Positions 34,789 to 43,791 of a DNA stretch of 64,000 nucleotides are shown here, in pieces; position 1 is the stretch's first letter; every line of letters starts with the position of its first letter. The DNA lies in assembly GCA_021790385.1 (NCBI GenBank), contig JAJYDW010000002.1, positions 71,551 to 135,550 of the forward strand. Direction: 5' to 3'. The notes beneath the pieces were generated by a model, which saw only the letters and a list, made by a program, of their open reading frames with translations, searched no databases and was not told the DNA's origin. Origin of the DNA: Planctomycetota bacterium (GTDB taxonomy: Bacteria; Planctomycetota; Phycisphaerae; WQYP01). Both the position numbers and the translations under genes were made by a program.

Positions 34789-37464
34789 GTGCCCGTATCC
34801 TTGTCCGAACAAATCATCAGCGTGCTCGCTGCCGAAGATGGTGGACCGATGGCGGTCGCGGAGATTTCCCGTCGCCTGCATATTGACGAGAGTAACCGTA
34901 TGGCCTTTCGCGCAGCTCTGGAAGAGCTAATTCGAGTGGGCCGGATAATTCCCCGGGATATTGGCGAGGCCGTGGCCTTCCCGGACGAAAAAGACCAGGT
35001 TGTCGGCATGTTCCACGCAACCAGCCGTGGCTTTGGATTTGTCAGCCCGCTCAAACCCACCGGGCGTGATGATATTTTTATTCCCGCCCAGGACACTTCA
35101 GATGCCCTGGGTGGAGATCTGGTGCTGGTTAAAATTGTTGTGGCGGACAAACGCAATGCCCGCGGCAAAAGCGCACCCGGCCGTGTTATCGATATTTTAC
35201 GCCGAGCCAGTACGCGCTGCGTAGGAACCTTGAAAAAACAGGTCAGCAACTGGGTGGTAGTACCGGACGGCGCGGTGTTCAAAGCCCCCATCCAGGTGCA
35301 GGACGCAGGAGCCAAAAATGCCTCCAACGGCGACAAAGTGGTGGTCGAACTGGTGCGTTTTGCCCGCGGAGCTGAACCGGCCCAGGGAGTGATTACCGAA
35401 GTGCTCGGCCCCCATGGCGAGCCGGAGGTGGAATTAGCCTCAGTCATGCGACAATTTGATTTACCGCAGGAATATCCCGCGGAAGCTCTGGAGCAGGCCC
35501 GTCGGGCGGCGACGGAATTTGATCCTGGCTCGATCACGGGACGCGAAGACCTTTCCCAGCAGACCATCGTTACCATCGACCCCGATGACGCCCGCGATTT
35601 TGATGATGCCATCAGCCTGCGTGTGCTGACCTCGTCCGAGGCCGACCAAACCCACCAGCAGATCGAAGCATTGCTCGGACCGGACGAACTGGATCGGCCT
35701 GGCCCCGCAGCCTATGAACTCGGCGTGCATATCGCCGATGTTGCCCATTTTGTGCCGGTTGAATCCGCCCTGGATATTGAAGCCCGCCAGCGCGGCAACA
35801 GCATCTATTTTCCGAGATTCGTTATCCCCATGCTGCCGGAGCTGCTTTCCAATGGTGTTTGTTCGCTCCAGCAGGATCAACCCCGACTTACCAAAAGTGC
35901 CTTTATCCGCTACGACGAACGCGGCCGGGTGATTTCAACGCGATTTGCCAATACCATCATCCGATCGCGAAAACGCCTCACTTACCAGCAGGCGCAGGCT
36001 ATTATTGACGACGCCCGCGGTCAGGCACAGCCTTATTCCAAGGGCCTTTTGGATTCCCCGCCCAACCCGTACGTCCCGGATGTGGAACCACCAGTACGCC
36101 AACTGCTTGCCGACATGGATCGCTTGGCCCGCGCCATCCAAACCCGCCGGCTGCGACAAGGGATGATCGTTCTCGATTTGCCCGAAGTCGAACTGGTCAT
36201 GGATGAAACCGGGCGGGTCATTGATGCCCGTCCGGAAGATGATGCCTTCACCCATAAGATTATTGAAATGTTTATGGTGGAAGCCAACGAAGCCGTCGCC
36301 CGATTTCTAACCCGGCGCGGCCTGACAGTGCTGCGGCGAATTCATCCCGAACCCGATAGTGAATCCGCCGAACAGGTACGGCAATTCGTGGCGATAACAG
36401 GTCGACGCCTGCCCCGCGAACTGGACCGCAGCGTCATTCAAGGCCTGTTGGACAGTGTGCGTGGCACGCCCATTGCATATGCCGTGCATTTATCTGTCCT
36501 TAAAACCTTCAGCACCGCCGAATACTCCCCTCTGCCCATGGGCCATTACGCTTTGGCCAGCGAGAATTACGCGCATTTCACCTCCCCGATTCGCCGCTAT
36601 GCCGATTTAGTCATTCACCGCTGCCTGGATTCCATTATCGGTCAAGCAGCACCAACCCAAGGCAGACGGACACCCGCGATGGAAAAACGCAGTTCGCCGC
36701 GACGTAAAGCCGCCATGGCTGGCCAGCATACCGTGCCACCCCAGGATAGCCGCACACCGCAAAAAGTCACCGGACCAGCCGGCACTGGTAATTTCAACTT
36801 GCTCATGCCGTTGAGTCTTGGCAATGTACCCGATGAAAAAACACTCCTGCGATTGTCACGACATCTCTCGTTTACCGAGCGCCGGGCGCAAAATGCCGAA
36901 CGAGAACTGCGCGCAGTCAAGGTACTAAGCCTGCTCTCTGAACATATTGGCGATGTGATTGATGGCGTGGTGACGGGTGTTAACAATTTCGGCATTTTTA
37001 TTCAGTCCACCAGGTTTCTGGTGGAAGGACTTATCCGCATCAGCGATCTGCCCCCCGATTACTGGTTCTTCGACGAACGCACCGCATCGCTGCGCGGCCA
37101 ACGGACCGGACGGCGCATTTCGCTCGGTGATCCGGTGCGTGTGCAAATCGTGGCGGTTCATTTGTCCACCAGGCAAATGGACCTGCTTCTATTGGAGCTT
37201 GGTTCAAGTGCCGGCGGCAAAGCCACATTGCGGCAGGTGCAGCCGCGGCAACAGCCTAAAGCTCTGCATCGCCGCGGACCGCGCGAAGACCGCAACAAGG
37301 ATTCCCGCTCGCGGCAGCATGCCTATACTGACAGGAGAGACGGCTCGGCTCGGACCGGGGGTAGACATACCGGTCAAAGGCCGGGGCTGCTTACCCGCGA
37401 ATCCGGGAAACACGGATATAAGCCGGCTCGCGAGAACCGAAATAGGCGGCGATCCCGTCGTTAG
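34789..37464 (+). CDS. rnr: Ribonuclease R
   Basis: RNase R degrades structured RNA 3' to 5'. The 891-residue protein has an N-terminal winged-helix segment, cold-shock domains with GFGFVSP (about 81-87), the RNB catalytic domain with IDPDDARDFDDAI (263-275, the Mg-binding aspartates), HFTSPIRRYADLVIHR, and a C-terminal S1 domain (GVVTGVNNFGIFIQ). Two features stand out. A basic Pro/Arg/Lys-rich linker of about 45 residues (620-664) is inserted between the RNB and S1 regions, and an arginine-rich tail of about 70 residues ends RRRSRR. The start is GTG with AGGAG five bases before it. The basic tail probably helps RNA or ribosome binding. Confidence 0.94.
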   Translation: MPVSLSEQIISVLAAEDGGPMAVAEISRRLHIDESNRMAFRAALEELIRVGRIIPRDIGEAVAFPDEKDQVVGMFHATSRGFGFVSPLKPTGRDDIFIPAQDTSDALGGDLVLVKIVVADKRNARGKSAPGRVIDILRRASTRCVGTLKKQVSNWVVVPDGAVFKAPIQVQDAGAKNASNGDKVVVELVRFARGAEPAQGVITEVLGPHGEPEVELASVMRQFDLPQEYPAEALEQARRAATEFDPGSITGREDLSQQTIVTIDPDDARDFDDAISLRVLTSSEADQTHQQIEALLGPDELDRPGPAAYELGVHIADVAHFVPVESALDIEARQRGNSIYFPRFVIPMLPELLSNGVCSLQQDQPRLTKSAFIRYDERGRVISTRFANTIIRSRKRLTYQQAQAIIDDARGQAQPYSKGLLDSPPNPYVPDVEPPVRQLLADMDRLARAIQTRRLRQGMIVLDLPEVELVMDETGRVIDARPEDDAFTHKIIEMFMVEANEAVARFLTRRGLTVLRRIHPEPDSESAEQVRQFVAITGRRLPRELDRSVIQGLLDSVRGTPIAYAVHLSVLKTFSTAEYSPLPMGHYALASENYAHFTSPIRRYADLVIHRCLDSIIGQAAPTQGRRTPAMEKRSSPRRKAAMAGQHTVPPQDSRTPQKVTGPAGTGNFNLLMPLSLGNVPDEKTLLRLSRHLSFTERRAQNAERELRAVKVLSLLSEHIGDVIDGVVTGVNNFGIFIQSTRFLVEGLIRISDLPPDYWFFDERTASLRGQRTGRRISLGDPVRVQIVAVHLSTRQMDLLLLELGSSAGGKATLRQVQPRQQPKALHRRGPREDRNKDSRSRQHAYTDRRDGSARTGGRHTGQRPGLLTRESGKHGYKPARENRNRRRSRR

Positions 37465-37487
37465 TCATTCCTTTACACGCGTGCGCT

Positions 37488-37802
37488 ATGTATTCTCAAT
37501 ACCCAGGCAGACAAGTACTTTTTGGCGGCCAGCGTGCGCGGTGGCTGATGGCTCTAGCACTATTGACGGGCACGGTGCTCGCTCTTTCGAGCCTGGATGG
37601 ATGCGAAACCAGGGTGATTAAAGACAACAGCGTCGACGCCCGGCTCAGTCGCAGCATGCCCGCGGGAAATCTGCAAAATGGCCGCGGCGAGACCTATCAG
37701 GCACAGCATGTCAACGGCCAATCTGTGCCCCCGGGCTATATCCCCAATGCGGCTGCGCCAGGTAACTGGACCCACGGCTTTGCCCCACCCACCGGACCGT
37801 AA
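37488..37802 (+). CDS. Small exported protein, possible lipoprotein
   Basis: No family is recognised. The 104-residue product has a basic N-terminus (residues 1-18), a hydrophobic stretch WLMALALLTGTVLALSSL, and then DGCETR. The Cys follows Asp-Gly, so the lipobox is imperfect but possible; otherwise it is a simple signal peptide. The mature part is short, polar and rich in Asn, Gly and Pro, ending GFAPPTGP, and is probably unstructured. It begins 23 bases after the RNase R stop. A T run follows its stop at 37809-37816 without a clear hairpin. It is kept as a probable gene because of its signal-like N-terminus. Confidence 0.5.
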   Translation: MYSQYPGRQVLFGGQRARWLMALALLTGTVLALSSLDGCETRVIKDNSVDARLSRSMPAGNLQNGRGETYQAQHVNGQSVPPGYIPNAAAPGNWTHGFAPPTGP

Positions 37803-37849
37803 TCGCCTGTTTTTTATCTTGTGGACTGTCAGGAAATAAAGTGTATTAC

Positions 37850-37907
37850 TACGGCGCAGACATTTTGCCGGCCGGCGAGGCGTGAGCGACACGCATACCC
37901 CACCAAT
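37850..37907 (+). repeat. Dispersed intergenic repeat, left half-copy
   Basis: Ungapped alignment with 60526-60583 gives 48 identical positions out of 58. The shared core is TACGGCGCAG, then TTTTG, then GGCGTGAGCGAC and CGCATACCC, ending CCAAT. Only the left half of the element is present. Confidence 0.65.
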
Positions 37908-37938
37908 CGCCGCCGACCGCTGCCGCCGGCAATGACGA

Positions 37939-38367
37939 TCAGAGTTCTTCCGGATCAATGCGAATATTGGTTTCGCCGGCGGCTTTTTTTTCCTGATATT
38001 TTTTCAGCCAGGTCTGAAAACTTTTGCCCGCTGCCGCGTCTCGGCCTGAAAATTCCAGCCTGGTAATAGCGCTGTAAGCAACCCGAACTTTCTCCGTGCT
38101 GCCCTTCGGATACAGCCGCACGTAGCTATTTTCCAGACCACGACCATGGCCACCGCGATCAAAGATGTAGCCTTCAATTATTTGCCCCTGGCGGGTATGA
38201 ATGGTCACATCCCCACGATAACTAAACGCCATTTCCAGCGCCTCGACGATATCTTCCGGCGAAGCCAACGGAGGAATCCAGCCTTCCAGATTCTCAGGCT
38301 CCTTCCGCGCGGTAACATGATCAGCAGTGTCCGACAGCGAAGCGTGGGATTTTGTTTCTTGCGGCAA
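37939..38367 (-). CDS. Protein of unknown function with an LSm/SH3-like core, downstream of hpnH
   Basis: No named family is recognised. The 142-residue product has a polar N-terminal part (1-45), then a predicted beta-barrel core (about 50-110) with TRQGQIIEGYIFDR and VRVAYSAITRLEFSGRD. A helical basic tail contains TWLKKYQEKKAAG. The G-x2-I-x-G-x-I pattern resembles the one in the secreted protein at 26.9-27.7 kb. The start is TTG with GGAG eight bases upstream. It lies 47 bases after hpnH on the same strand and is probably cotranscribed, so a link to hopanoid or radical SAM function is possible. No signal peptide is seen. Confidence 0.65.
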   Translation of the reverse strand: MPQETKSHASLSDTADHVTARKEPENLEGWIPPLASPEDIVEALEMAFSYRGDVTIHTRQGQIIEGYIFDRGGHGRGLENSYVRLYPKGSTEKVRVAYSAITRLEFSGRDAAAGKSFQTWLKKYQEKKAAGETNIRIDPEEL

Positions 38368-38414
38368 AAGAGCATCTCCAATGGTCAGCTTGAAAACTGC
38401 GGCGGCTGTTTCGT

Positions 38415-39572
38415 TTACGATTGAGGCGAGGACATATCTTGTGCATCGGCTGTTTCACGCGGGACGCGCCGCGTGGCTGTAACCTTTAATTCCACAAGCC
38501 TTCCCGGCCGGGACTCCACCGGCTGCTCCAATGCTTCCAGGGCTGAGGCGTTGGCATAAGTCCCGCCAAAAACGGTGGCTCGCACCGTCGCCAGAAAGCC
38601 CCGCAATGAACCAAAGGTATCGTCCACCGCACTGGCCTCGTAGCCGCTGTGAACCATGCAGTTGGCGCACTTTGAATTACCCGATTCTGCACCATACTTT
38701 TCCCATTGCGTCTCGGACAGCAGTTCGGAAAACGTATCGGCATATCCATCTTGCAGCAGGTAGCAGGGCTTTTGCCAGCCAAAGACATTATACGTGGGCA
38801 TTCCCCAGGGCGTGCACACATAGGATCGCCGCCCCATCAGAAACTCCAGAAACAGCGGGCTTTGATTAAACCGCCACTTCTTATTGCGATTGCTCAAAAT
38901 AGTGCCGAAGAGCGTGCGGGTTTTGGCCCGACCCAAAAAGTGTTCCTGGTCGGGGGCTTTTTCGTAACTGTAGCCCGGCGACAGCATCATCCCTTCCACC
39001 CCGACCTCCATCATCTGGTCAAAAAATCGGCGCACACTCACCGGATCAGTTCCGTCAAACAGCGTGGTGTTGGTGGTAACACGGAAGCCCCGCTTCACTG
39101 CCTCTTTAATCCCTTCCAGCGCAATGTCAAATCCGCCTTCCCGGCATACCGAAAAATCATGGTGCTCTTTTTCGCCATCCAGATGCACACTAAACGTAAG
39201 ATACTTTGACGGCTTAAAGAGATCAATTTTTTCTTTCAAAAGCAGTGCATTGGTGCACAAATAAATATACTTGCGCCGGGCTACCAAGCCTTCCACAATT
39301 TCCTTGATCTGCGGGTGCAGCAGCGGTTCGCCCCCGGGAATGCTCACCATCGGAGCACCGCATTCCTCCACGGCGGAAAAGCATTGCTCAGGCGTGAGAT
39401 TTTGCTTGAGGATATGGGCAGGATATTGAATTTTTCCACAACCGGCGCAAGCCAGATTGCACCGAAACAGCGGTTCCAGCATCAGCACCAGCGGATAGCG
39501 TTTTTTGCCCTTGAGTTTCTGGGTAAGAACGTATCGGGCTACCGTCCACATCTGCGAAATTGGAACACCCAT
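38415..39572 (-). CDS. hpnH: Adenosyl-hopene transferase HpnH (radical SAM)
   Basis: HpnH adds a 5'-deoxyadenosyl group to diploptene to give adenosylhopane, the first step in making extended C35 hopanoids. The 385-residue protein has the radical SAM cluster motif CNLACAGC near residue 38, the family-specific [24 protein letters not shown], and C-terminal cysteines ([19 protein letters not shown]). These features closely fit HpnH rather than other B12-independent radical SAM proteins. The start ATG follows AAAGG. It is divergent from hpnG by about 300 bases, and an unknown 142-residue protein follows it. Confidence 0.93.
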   Translation of the reverse strand: MGVPISQMWTVARYVLTQKLKGKKRYPLVLMLEPLFRCNLACAGCGKIQYPAHILKQNLTPEQCFSAVEECGAPMVSIPGGEPLLHPQIKEIVEGLVARRKYIYLCTNALLLKEKIDLFKPSKYLTFSVHLDGEKEHHDFSVCREGGFDIALEGIKEAVKRGFRVTTNTTLFDGTDPVSVRRFFDQMMEVGVEGMMLSPGYSYEKAPDQEHFLGRAKTRTLFGTILSNRNKKWRFNQSPLFLEFLMGRRSYVCTPWGMPTYNVFGWQKPCYLLQDGYADTFSELLSETQWEKYGAESGNSKCANCMVHSGYEASAVDDTFGSLRGFLATVRATVFGGTYANASALEALEQPVESRPGRLVELKVTATRRVPRETADAQDMSSPQS

Positions 39573-39868
39573 TGGACCCTTTCTTCAACACAACTAAACG
39601 TCAGCCAGAATCAGGCCCGGAAACCATGCCCCCTGTACCGTCTTGCCGCGCCAGCCAGTGCTTTCAATGATACCATACTCTCCGCCAACCGTAAAATCGA
39701 CCGATACACCGCAGGAGCGGTCCGGTCCATCGGGATTGCCCCATAGATGCCCGCGGGCCCAGGTGGCCGCTGGACGGCGTTATGAACCTGCGGAAAGTTG
39801 CATGTTATAGGAACAGACCGTATGTTTTTCCGATGTTGATGGTGGGTATGGACCGATAGAATAAGGCG
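39573..39868. other. Divergent intergenic region between hpnH and hpnG
   Basis: About 296 bases separate two divergent hopanoid genes and probably hold promoters for both. I see a TTGATG (39836-39841) and TAGAAT (39857-39862) with a short 15-base spacer directly before the hpnG start. Nothing else is convincing, and no gene is supported here. Confidence 0.35.
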
Positions 39869-40600
39869 ATGGATACTCAAACGGCTTGTGAAACCCGAAC
39901 ATTATTAATCCTGACCGCCTTAAAAGCGGAGTATCAGGTGGCACTTGCTGTGGCCAAACAATGGCAGCGGGATACCCCCACTGCCATACGGTCCAACGCG
40001 TACGAAAATATTGTTGTGGAACAGATAGGCATGGGTGGCCGGTTCCTGAAAGAGGTTCTTCCCCGCTATTACCACAGCCAGGTTGCGGGGGTGGTAACCG
40101 CCGGTCTTGCGGGAGCCTGCAGTCCGGATCTGGCCGTGGGCGACTTGGTAATAGACAATAACTCTCACGAGGCCTTGCGGGTAGAGGAGATCATCAACGC
40201 CATGTCCAACGGACAACGCTGTTTTATAGGTCCGATTCACACCAGCAAGCACATGGTTGGAGATACCGCCGAAAAAAAGGAACTTTTTGTTAAAGGCAAA
40301 TTTATTGCCGTTGATATGGAAAACAAGGCGACCTTCCAATTCGCCCAGCGACGCAATGTGCCTTGGATCGGTATTCGCACCATCAGCGATACCGCTATGG
40401 ATTCTCTGCCCAGCCAGATTGGCCATTTCATTGATCCTTCCGGCAGTGTTCGACCATTGGCTTTGACCATTACACTGGTATCAAATCCCGGCATCATCGG
40501 CAATTTGATGCGGCTGGGTAAATCTTCCAGCCTTGCATCGCGCAAACTTGCCGACGCCATCGGTGCTATTATTCGCTCCGGCTGGCCATTCCAGGCGTAA
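39869..40600 (+). CDS. hpnG: Hopanoid-associated phosphorylase HpnG (adenosylhopane nucleosidase)
   Basis: HpnG removes adenine from adenosylhopane, leading to ribosylhopane and then bacteriohopanetetrol. The 243-residue protein belongs to the nucleoside phosphorylase (PNP/UDP) superfamily. It has an N-terminal LLILTALKAEYQVAL strand-helix, GMGGRFLKEVLP, the TAGLAGACSPDLAVGDLVI core, VDMENKA (the usual VDMES/VDMEG position), and IRTISDTA with the catalytic Asp. Its place opposite hpnH supports HpnG over MTA/SAH nucleosidase. The ATG at 39869 has AAGG close upstream. It converges on the 2-hydroxyacid dehydrogenase gene; a 10-bp palindrome CACAATTGTG (40610-40619) lies between them. Confidence 0.85.
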   Translation: MDTQTACETRTLLILTALKAEYQVALAVAKQWQRDTPTAIRSNAYENIVVEQIGMGGRFLKEVLPRYYHSQVAGVVTAGLAGACSPDLAVGDLVIDNNSHEALRVEEIINAMSNGQRCFIGPIHTSKHMVGDTAEKKELFVKGKFIAVDMENKATFQFAQRRNVPWIGIRTISDTAMDSLPSQIGHFIDPSGSVRPLALTITLVSNPGIIGNLMRLGKSSSLASRKLADAIGAIIRSGWPFQA

Positions 40601-40649
40601 AGTAATACCCACAATTGTGTTCTCTGGCCAAACCAGCTACCATCTATAT

Positions 40650-41618
40650 TTACGTCCATCGCTCCGGATTGACCGGGTGTACTGGACGCCTTCCTGAGGT
40701 CATGGCCAGAAGATCCTCCGCGGCCATCACTGCCATCTGTCCGCGCGTTGACACCGTCGCACTGCCGATATGTGGCAACAATACCACATTTTGCAAGGTC
40801 GCAAGACCCGGATTCAATGCAGGCTCCCGCTCAAAAACATCCAAACCCGCTGCGAAAATCCGATTTTTCCGTAAAGCGTCAACCAGAGCCTGTTCATCCA
40901 CCAGCGGTCCACGTGCAGTGTTAATTAAAATGGCCGTGGGTTTCATCATAGCCAGTTGTTTTGCGCCGATGATATGCCGGGTTTGATCCGTCAGCGGGGC
41001 ATGCAACGAAACAAAATCGGCTTGTTTCAGCAGCGACTCCATATCTACACGTACTGCTCCGATCTGATCATATTCCGGATGCGGGTTGCGGGAATAATAT
41101 AGCACACGCATATCAAATCCGGCAGCCATTCTGGCCACCCGCAAGCCGATACGCCCCGCACCGATGATACCCAGCACTTTTCCCACCATGTCCATCCCAA
41201 GATAATCCAGCGGTGCCCAGCCCCGCCATTGCCCCGCCCGCACAACTCCATCCACTTCCACCACGCGCCGGGCGCAGGCCAGCATCAACGCCAAGGCGAT
41301 TTCCGCCGTGGCATTGGTCAACACATCCGGCGTGTTACTTACTCCAATGCCCCGCCGCGTACATGCGGCCACATCGATATTGTTAAACCCGACGGCGTAG
41401 TTGCTGACGGCTTTCACCTGCGGACACCGATCCAGAAATGCCGCATCAATGCGATCCGTCAGCATGGAAAGAACACCGTCGCAATCGGCGGCGGCCATGA
41501 CCAGTTCATCGGCAGTCATAGGCCGATCATGTGGATTCACCTTGACCGATCCGCCGCTTGCCAGACGATCCAGACCGGCTGCAGGTATGTTTCGCGTTAC
41601 CAGAAATGAATATGCCAT
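40650..41618 (-). CDS. 2-hydroxyacid dehydrogenase (glyoxylate/hydroxypyruvate reductase type)
   Basis: This 322-residue NAD(P)-dependent D-isomer-specific 2-hydroxyacid dehydrogenase interconverts glyoxylate/glycolate or hydroxypyruvate/glycerate. It has the nucleotide-binding GIIGAGRIGLRVARMA and the catalytic triad: Arg in NTARGPLVDE, Glu in DVFEREP, and His in LLPHIGSAT. An N-terminal substrate-binding region with SNYAVGFNNIDV precedes these. It resembles GyaR-type glyoxylate reductases more than SerA, because it lacks the C-terminal ACT domain. It starts 10 bases after the alanine racemase stop and ends the pgk-to-here run. Confidence 0.9.
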   Translation of the reverse strand: MAYSFLVTRNIPAAGLDRLASGGSVKVNPHDRPMTADELVMAAADCDGVLSMLTDRIDAAFLDRCPQVKAVSNYAVGFNNIDVAACTRRGIGVSNTPDVLTNATAEIALALMLACARRVVEVDGVVRAGQWRGWAPLDYLGMDMVGKVLGIIGAGRIGLRVARMAAGFDMRVLYYSRNPHPEYDQIGAVRVDMESLLKQADFVSLHAPLTDQTRHIIGAKQLAMMKPTAILINTARGPLVDEQALVDALRKNRIFAAGLDVFEREPALNPGLATLQNVVLLPHIGSATVSTRGQMAVMAAEDLLAMTSGRRPVHPVNPERWT

Positions 41619-41628
41619 GCAGGTTTTC

Positions 41629-42771
41629 CTACCCTGTTACCACGCGGTGCAGCCGTGCGCCCAATCGCGTTGCCAATTCATAGCCAATCGTTCGGCATTG
41701 CTCCGCCAGGCGATCCATGCCATAACTCACTGTTGACTGATCACTGATCATAGTTACTTCATCGCCAACGGTGGCCGCCACATCTGTAATATCGAGAATG
41801 GTTTGATCCATGCTGATTCGCCCCACGACCGGAACTTCACGATTCAGCACGCCGGCCACCGCCCGGCCAGACAATTCCCGCGGGTAACCATCGGCGTACC
41901 CCACCGGCACAACAGCCAGGCGGCTGGGGTGGCTTGTGCGAAAGCTGTGCCCATAACCCACGCCCGTGCCTGCCGGTCTTTCATGCACCGCGGTAATTGG
42001 AGCTACCAGCCTGGCCACTGGTTTTAAATCGGGAATCATGTGGTTTAACGAAGGTTGCAAACCATACATGGCAATGCCTGGTCGCACCATATCCAATCCA
42101 ATATCGCCTTCATGCCACGTGCCGCCGGAATTTTGGGCATGCAGCATCACGTGCGGATGCTGTGACTTGATCGGATCTGCAATCCGACGGAACATCGCCA
42201 GTTGCGCGGCCGTGGCCGGGCTGCTCGGCTCATCACCATGCGAAAGGTGCATATAAATGCCTTCCAATGTCAGTTCCGGCAGCGCAAGAATTTGTTCGCA
42301 AAGACGCGGAGCCGCGGCTACGTCCACCCCCTGCCGCGTAAGGCCGGTGTCAATTTGCACATGCACCGACACGCGGTTGGACGGGTGGTGCTTGCGAACG
42401 GCTGCGGCCAAAGCCAACGCCGAAATCGAATCGGTAAGCGTGAGGCGAAGGCGGCCGCCCTCTAAACACTTCCACACGGAAGCAGCAATATCGACGAGTC
42501 CCCGGCTAGCAACCAGCGGGGCAAGCACCAGCACCGGCCCATCCCATCCTGATGCCACCACCTGCAACGCTTCCTCCAGCGAATACACACACACCCAGTC
42601 CACGCCAATTTGCCGCAGTAGCGGAATCACCACAGCCAACCCATGGCCGTATGCGTTGGCCTTGACTGTTGCACACTGCAGGGTGTGGCGGCCTGCGCGT
42701 TGCCGTAACAGCCGGAGATTGCCGCGTAATGCCGCTTCGCTGATCAATAATGTCCCGTGCTGCGCCATCAT
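41629..42771 (-). CDS. alr: Alanine racemase
   Basis: Alanine racemase makes D-alanine for peptidoglycan with a pyridoxal phosphate cofactor. The 380 residues fit fold type III. The PLP lysine is K37 in VKANAYGHG, HLSHGDEP lies in the barrel, VRPGIAMYG is the conserved phosphate region, and the catalytic Tyr is in GVGYGHSF. The C-terminal beta domain contains GRISMDQTILDI. The ATG at 42771 overlaps the upstream stop as ATGA and has GGAG eight bases before it; a longer frame to 42822 would overlap tsaC by 55 bases and is rejected. Presence of alr implies a peptidoglycan-containing wall. Confidence 0.95.
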   Translation of the reverse strand: MMAQHGTLLISEAALRGNLRLLRQRAGRHTLQCATVKANAYGHGLAVVIPLLRQIGVDWVCVYSLEEALQVVASGWDGPVLVLAPLVASRGLVDIAASVWKCLEGGRLRLTLTDSISALALAAAVRKHHPSNRVSVHVQIDTGLTRQGVDVAAAPRLCEQILALPELTLEGIYMHLSHGDEPSSPATAAQLAMFRRIADPIKSQHPHVMLHAQNSGGTWHEGDIGLDMVRPGIAMYGLQPSLNHMIPDLKPVARLVAPITAVHERPAGTGVGYGHSFRTSHPSRLAVVPVGYADGYPRELSGRAVAGVLNREVPVVGRISMDQTILDITDVAATVGDEVTMISDQSTVSYGMDRLAEQCRTIGYELATRLGARLHRVVTG

Positions 42772-43790
42772 GGCGGCCACTCCTGCGATGCACGCCTGAT
42801 CCGATCTCGAATGGCCGTCCATACATGACCCCGATCCGGCGGCATTTCAACCAAGATCAAATCATAACCGCGGCTGTCGGCTGTGCGCAGATTTTTATAC
42901 AAGTGCCGCGCGCACTGCTCCCCCTTCGCAGACAGGTGAATCAGCACCTCCTGACCGCCCACCGCTCCAGACTTTTCACAGCTTAAGCGCACAACTCGCG
43001 CTCTGGGCCGATACCGATTCAGCCACGCCCGCACCTGATGCCACTCTCCCCGAAGATACCGGTAAGTCGGCGTAACCGGCGCGTAATGCCGCTTCGACAT
43101 GCCTGGGCTTTTGGCTACAGCATTGCCGCTCATGGAGGTTGTCCCGATGGCCTCGACCCTGGTGCCGAGTTTTCTACGCAGGGCCGCATGAATCATTTCC
43201 ACCGTCACGCTGCCCGGCCGAAGCACCACCGGCGGGTCAACCGTCAGATCAATCACCGTCGATTCCACACCCACCCGGCACGGTCCACCATCCAGAATAA
43301 GCGGTATGCGTCCCTCAAGTTCCGCCAGCACATCCGCGGCCGTCGTCGGTGAAACATGACCGGATAAATTCGCACTCGGTGCGGCAATGGGGCGTCCTAA
43401 GGCCGCGAGTAAACGCTGTGCGGCCTTGTGGGCCGGGCAGCGCACTGCCATGGTCGGCAGACCCGCTGAAACCTCCGCCGGTATTTTTTCTCCACGACCC
43501 ACCACCATGGTTAAAGGCCCCGGCCAAAAGCGCCTGGCCAGAATCCGCGCCACGTCGTCAAAGCCCACCGCGTAATCTTCCGCCTGCCGCTGGTTCAGGA
43601 CATGCACAATCAGCGGGTTGTCAGCGGGCCGCCGCTTCACCTTATAAATCCGGCGAACGGCCGCCGCCTGAGTAGCATCCGCCCCCAGGCCATACACAGT
43701 TTCGGTGGCAAATGCGACCAGTTGACCAGCGCGCAACAAAGCTGCGGCGTCTGCAATTCCCTCGCCTGCCGCTCTAACCAGTGTTTTCAC
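42768..43790 (-). CDS. tsaC: L-threonylcarbamoyladenylate synthase (Sua5 type)
   Basis: The enzyme makes threonylcarbamoyl-AMP from threonine, bicarbonate and ATP for the t6A37 modification of tRNAs that read ANN codons. The 340-residue protein has an N-terminal YrdC domain (FATETVYGLGADA, KRRPADNPLIVH, APSANLSG, STVIDL, LRPGSVT) and a C-terminal Sua5 domain (about 230-340) beginning after SPGMSKRHYAP. That makes it the longer Sua5 form rather than the short TsaC. The start is GTG at 43790, one base after the fabI stop; frames extending to 43913 would run through fabI. Its stop overlaps alr. Confidence 0.92.
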   Translation of the reverse strand: MKTLVRAAGEGIADAAALLRAGQLVAFATETVYGLGADATQAAAVRRIYKVKRRPADNPLIVHVLNQRQAEDYAVGFDDVARILARRFWPGPLTMVVGRGEKIPAEVSAGLPTMAVRCPAHKAAQRLLAALGRPIAAPSANLSGHVSPTTAADVLAELEGRIPLILDGGPCRVGVESTVIDLTVDPPVVLRPGSVTVEMIHAALRRKLGTRVEAIGTTSMSGNAVAKSPGMSKRHYAPVTPTYRYLRGEWHQVRAWLNRYRPRARVVRLSCEKSGAVGGQEVLIHLSAKGEQCARHLYKNLRTADSRGYDLILVEMPPDRGHVWTAIRDRIRRASQEWPP

Positions 43791-43791
43791 T

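Noticed and set aside
39836-39869. A leaderless promoter for hpnG (TTGATG, 15 bases, TAGAAT, then the start codon)
   Set aside because: The spacer is too short and the -35 match is weak; it is mentioned only in the intergenic description.
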